A DNA stretch of 32,320 nucleotides from Coprinopsis marcescibilis (Eukaryota > Basidiomycota > Agaricomycetes > Agaricales > Psathyrellaceae), in assembly GCA_004369085.1 (NCBI GenBank), contig ML210220.1, forward strand, positions 1-32,320. The letters are read 5' to 3'. The translations under genes were made by a program, and so were the position numbers. The notes under the pieces are model-generated. The model saw only the letters and a program-made list of their open reading frames with translations. It was not told where the DNA came from and made no database searches. Of this stretch, positions 31,727-32,320 are shown one piece after another. Position 1 is the stretch's first letter. Each line of letters begins with the position of its first letter.

Positions 31727-32320
31727 GGTTAGTTGAAGATGGGGTTGATCTAATGTGAGCTGGAGAGGGTTAATGAGTATGGAAGGATGTAGCTTCCAGT
31801 CTTCTTCTTATACTCCAGCGGCCCAAGGACCAGAGTGGCACCCTAACCGAAGTGAAGCAGTGCTCAAGTAATAGCTGCCAGGTCACCAGGCATCACAATT
31901 CCAGTATACCCAGGAGGCTGGCCTTCAGCTTATGCAGATAAGACAATGAGTACCCATCGATCAAAGCCCAGAGTTCCTTTTACTGCTGAATAAGAACACT
32001 AAGTGGTTGGCGGTGAGAGCGCTCTGCCATCTTCGTCAATTAACTACAGTCGACACCGTCTTAAACCATACCGGTGCTAACCCATAAACCGGGAAATCCC
32101 ATACATTTTGAGATCCCCCACCCTCGTTCCCACCCAAATCCACAAAAAATCCCATAAACCCTTGAAACCCCATAACCCATACCCTGGAGAGGGGGTGGTA
32201 ATCCCATAAATCACGCAAAAATCATGATTTTTACCCCTTTTGAGAGCGTGATGGTAACACGCGATAACTTGAATGCACATTTCTTGCGTTATTTTGACGG
32301 AATTCATATGATTTTAGCAT
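31727..32320. other. Upstream flank and low-complexity right edge
   Basis: Promoter side of the aldo-keto reductase, then a stretch at about 32075-32205 with several variants of CCCATAAACC (near 32082, 32151, 32170 and 32204). This is followed by a 16-bp perfect palindrome (AAAAATCA joined to TGATTTTT) at 32217-32232. Two minus-strand ORFs cross it, but their Trp/Gly/Phe repeats merely translate the repeated motif. It may be the edge of a repetitive element continuing outside the window. Confidence 0.4.

Noticed and set aside
20571..32320. A secondary-metabolite or catabolic gene cluster (PLP enzyme, transporter, aldo-keto reductase)
   Set aside because: The genes are interrupted by a mitochondrial assembly factor and tRNA genes, and there is no backbone synthase or cluster regulator. 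Co-function is not supported.

Overview
This is a eukaryotic window from a filamentous basidiomycete, most likely an Agaricomycete. The evidence is dense genes interrupted by many 45-70 nt introns with GTRNGT donors, a TPR/CHAT-type protein, a mitochondrial Hsp60 and a CBP3-type assembly factor, small secreted proteins, and tRNA-Glu genes with eukaryotic features. I cannot fix the genus from sequence alone. All exon boundaries below were placed by eye. They keep an open frame through every join, but none is supported by transcripts.

Layout. Bases 1-1806 (+) hold the C-terminal part of a CHAT-domain protein with an intact His/Cys dyad; its 5' end lies outside the window. Bases 3080-5032 (+) encode mitochondrial Hsp60, with a perfect three-unit heat-shock element about 120 bp upstream. 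Bases 5033-6780 have no gene I can defend and carry short repeats. Bases 6790-14964 are a tandem array of three paralogous genes for a secreted 'polyampholyte' protein: copy A is a decayed pseudogene, while copies B and C are intact three-exon genes of 372 codons each. The spacers are duplicated with the genes. Each intact protein has a signal peptide, an acidic domain of about 85 residues punctuated by an Arg roughly every 11 residues, and then about 250 strongly basic residues ending in a His-rich tail. I recognise no named family. This array is my best candidate for an undescribed system.

Bases 15677-17408 (+) encode a secreted M28 aminopeptidase with a PA domain, followed by an intron-containing tRNA-Glu(CTC) on the minus strand. 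Bases 17966-19267 (+) encode an intrinsically disordered protein. Bases 20571-21089 (+) encode a small secreted six-cysteine protein with a basic tail. Bases 21920-23046 (-) encode a CBP3/UQCC1-type complex III assembly factor. It is divergent from an ACC-synthase-like PLP enzyme at 23690-25242 (+), which needs a 15-nt microexon; the shared intergenic region contains a 10-bp-arm palindrome.

Bases 26435-28490 (+) encode a nine-exon sugar transporter. It is followed by two apparently identical tRNA-Glu(TTC) genes in divergent orientation at 28656-28727 (-) and 29245-29316 (+). Bases 30039-31726 (-) encode a twelve-exon aldo-keto reductase. The right edge is a low-complexity, repeat-like stretch.

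How the genes relate: most are independent housekeeping or secretory genes, not a metabolic cluster. Hsp60 and the CBP3 homologue serve mitochondrial protein biogenesis. The protease, the small secreted protein and the tandem array are all predicted to enter the secretory pathway.
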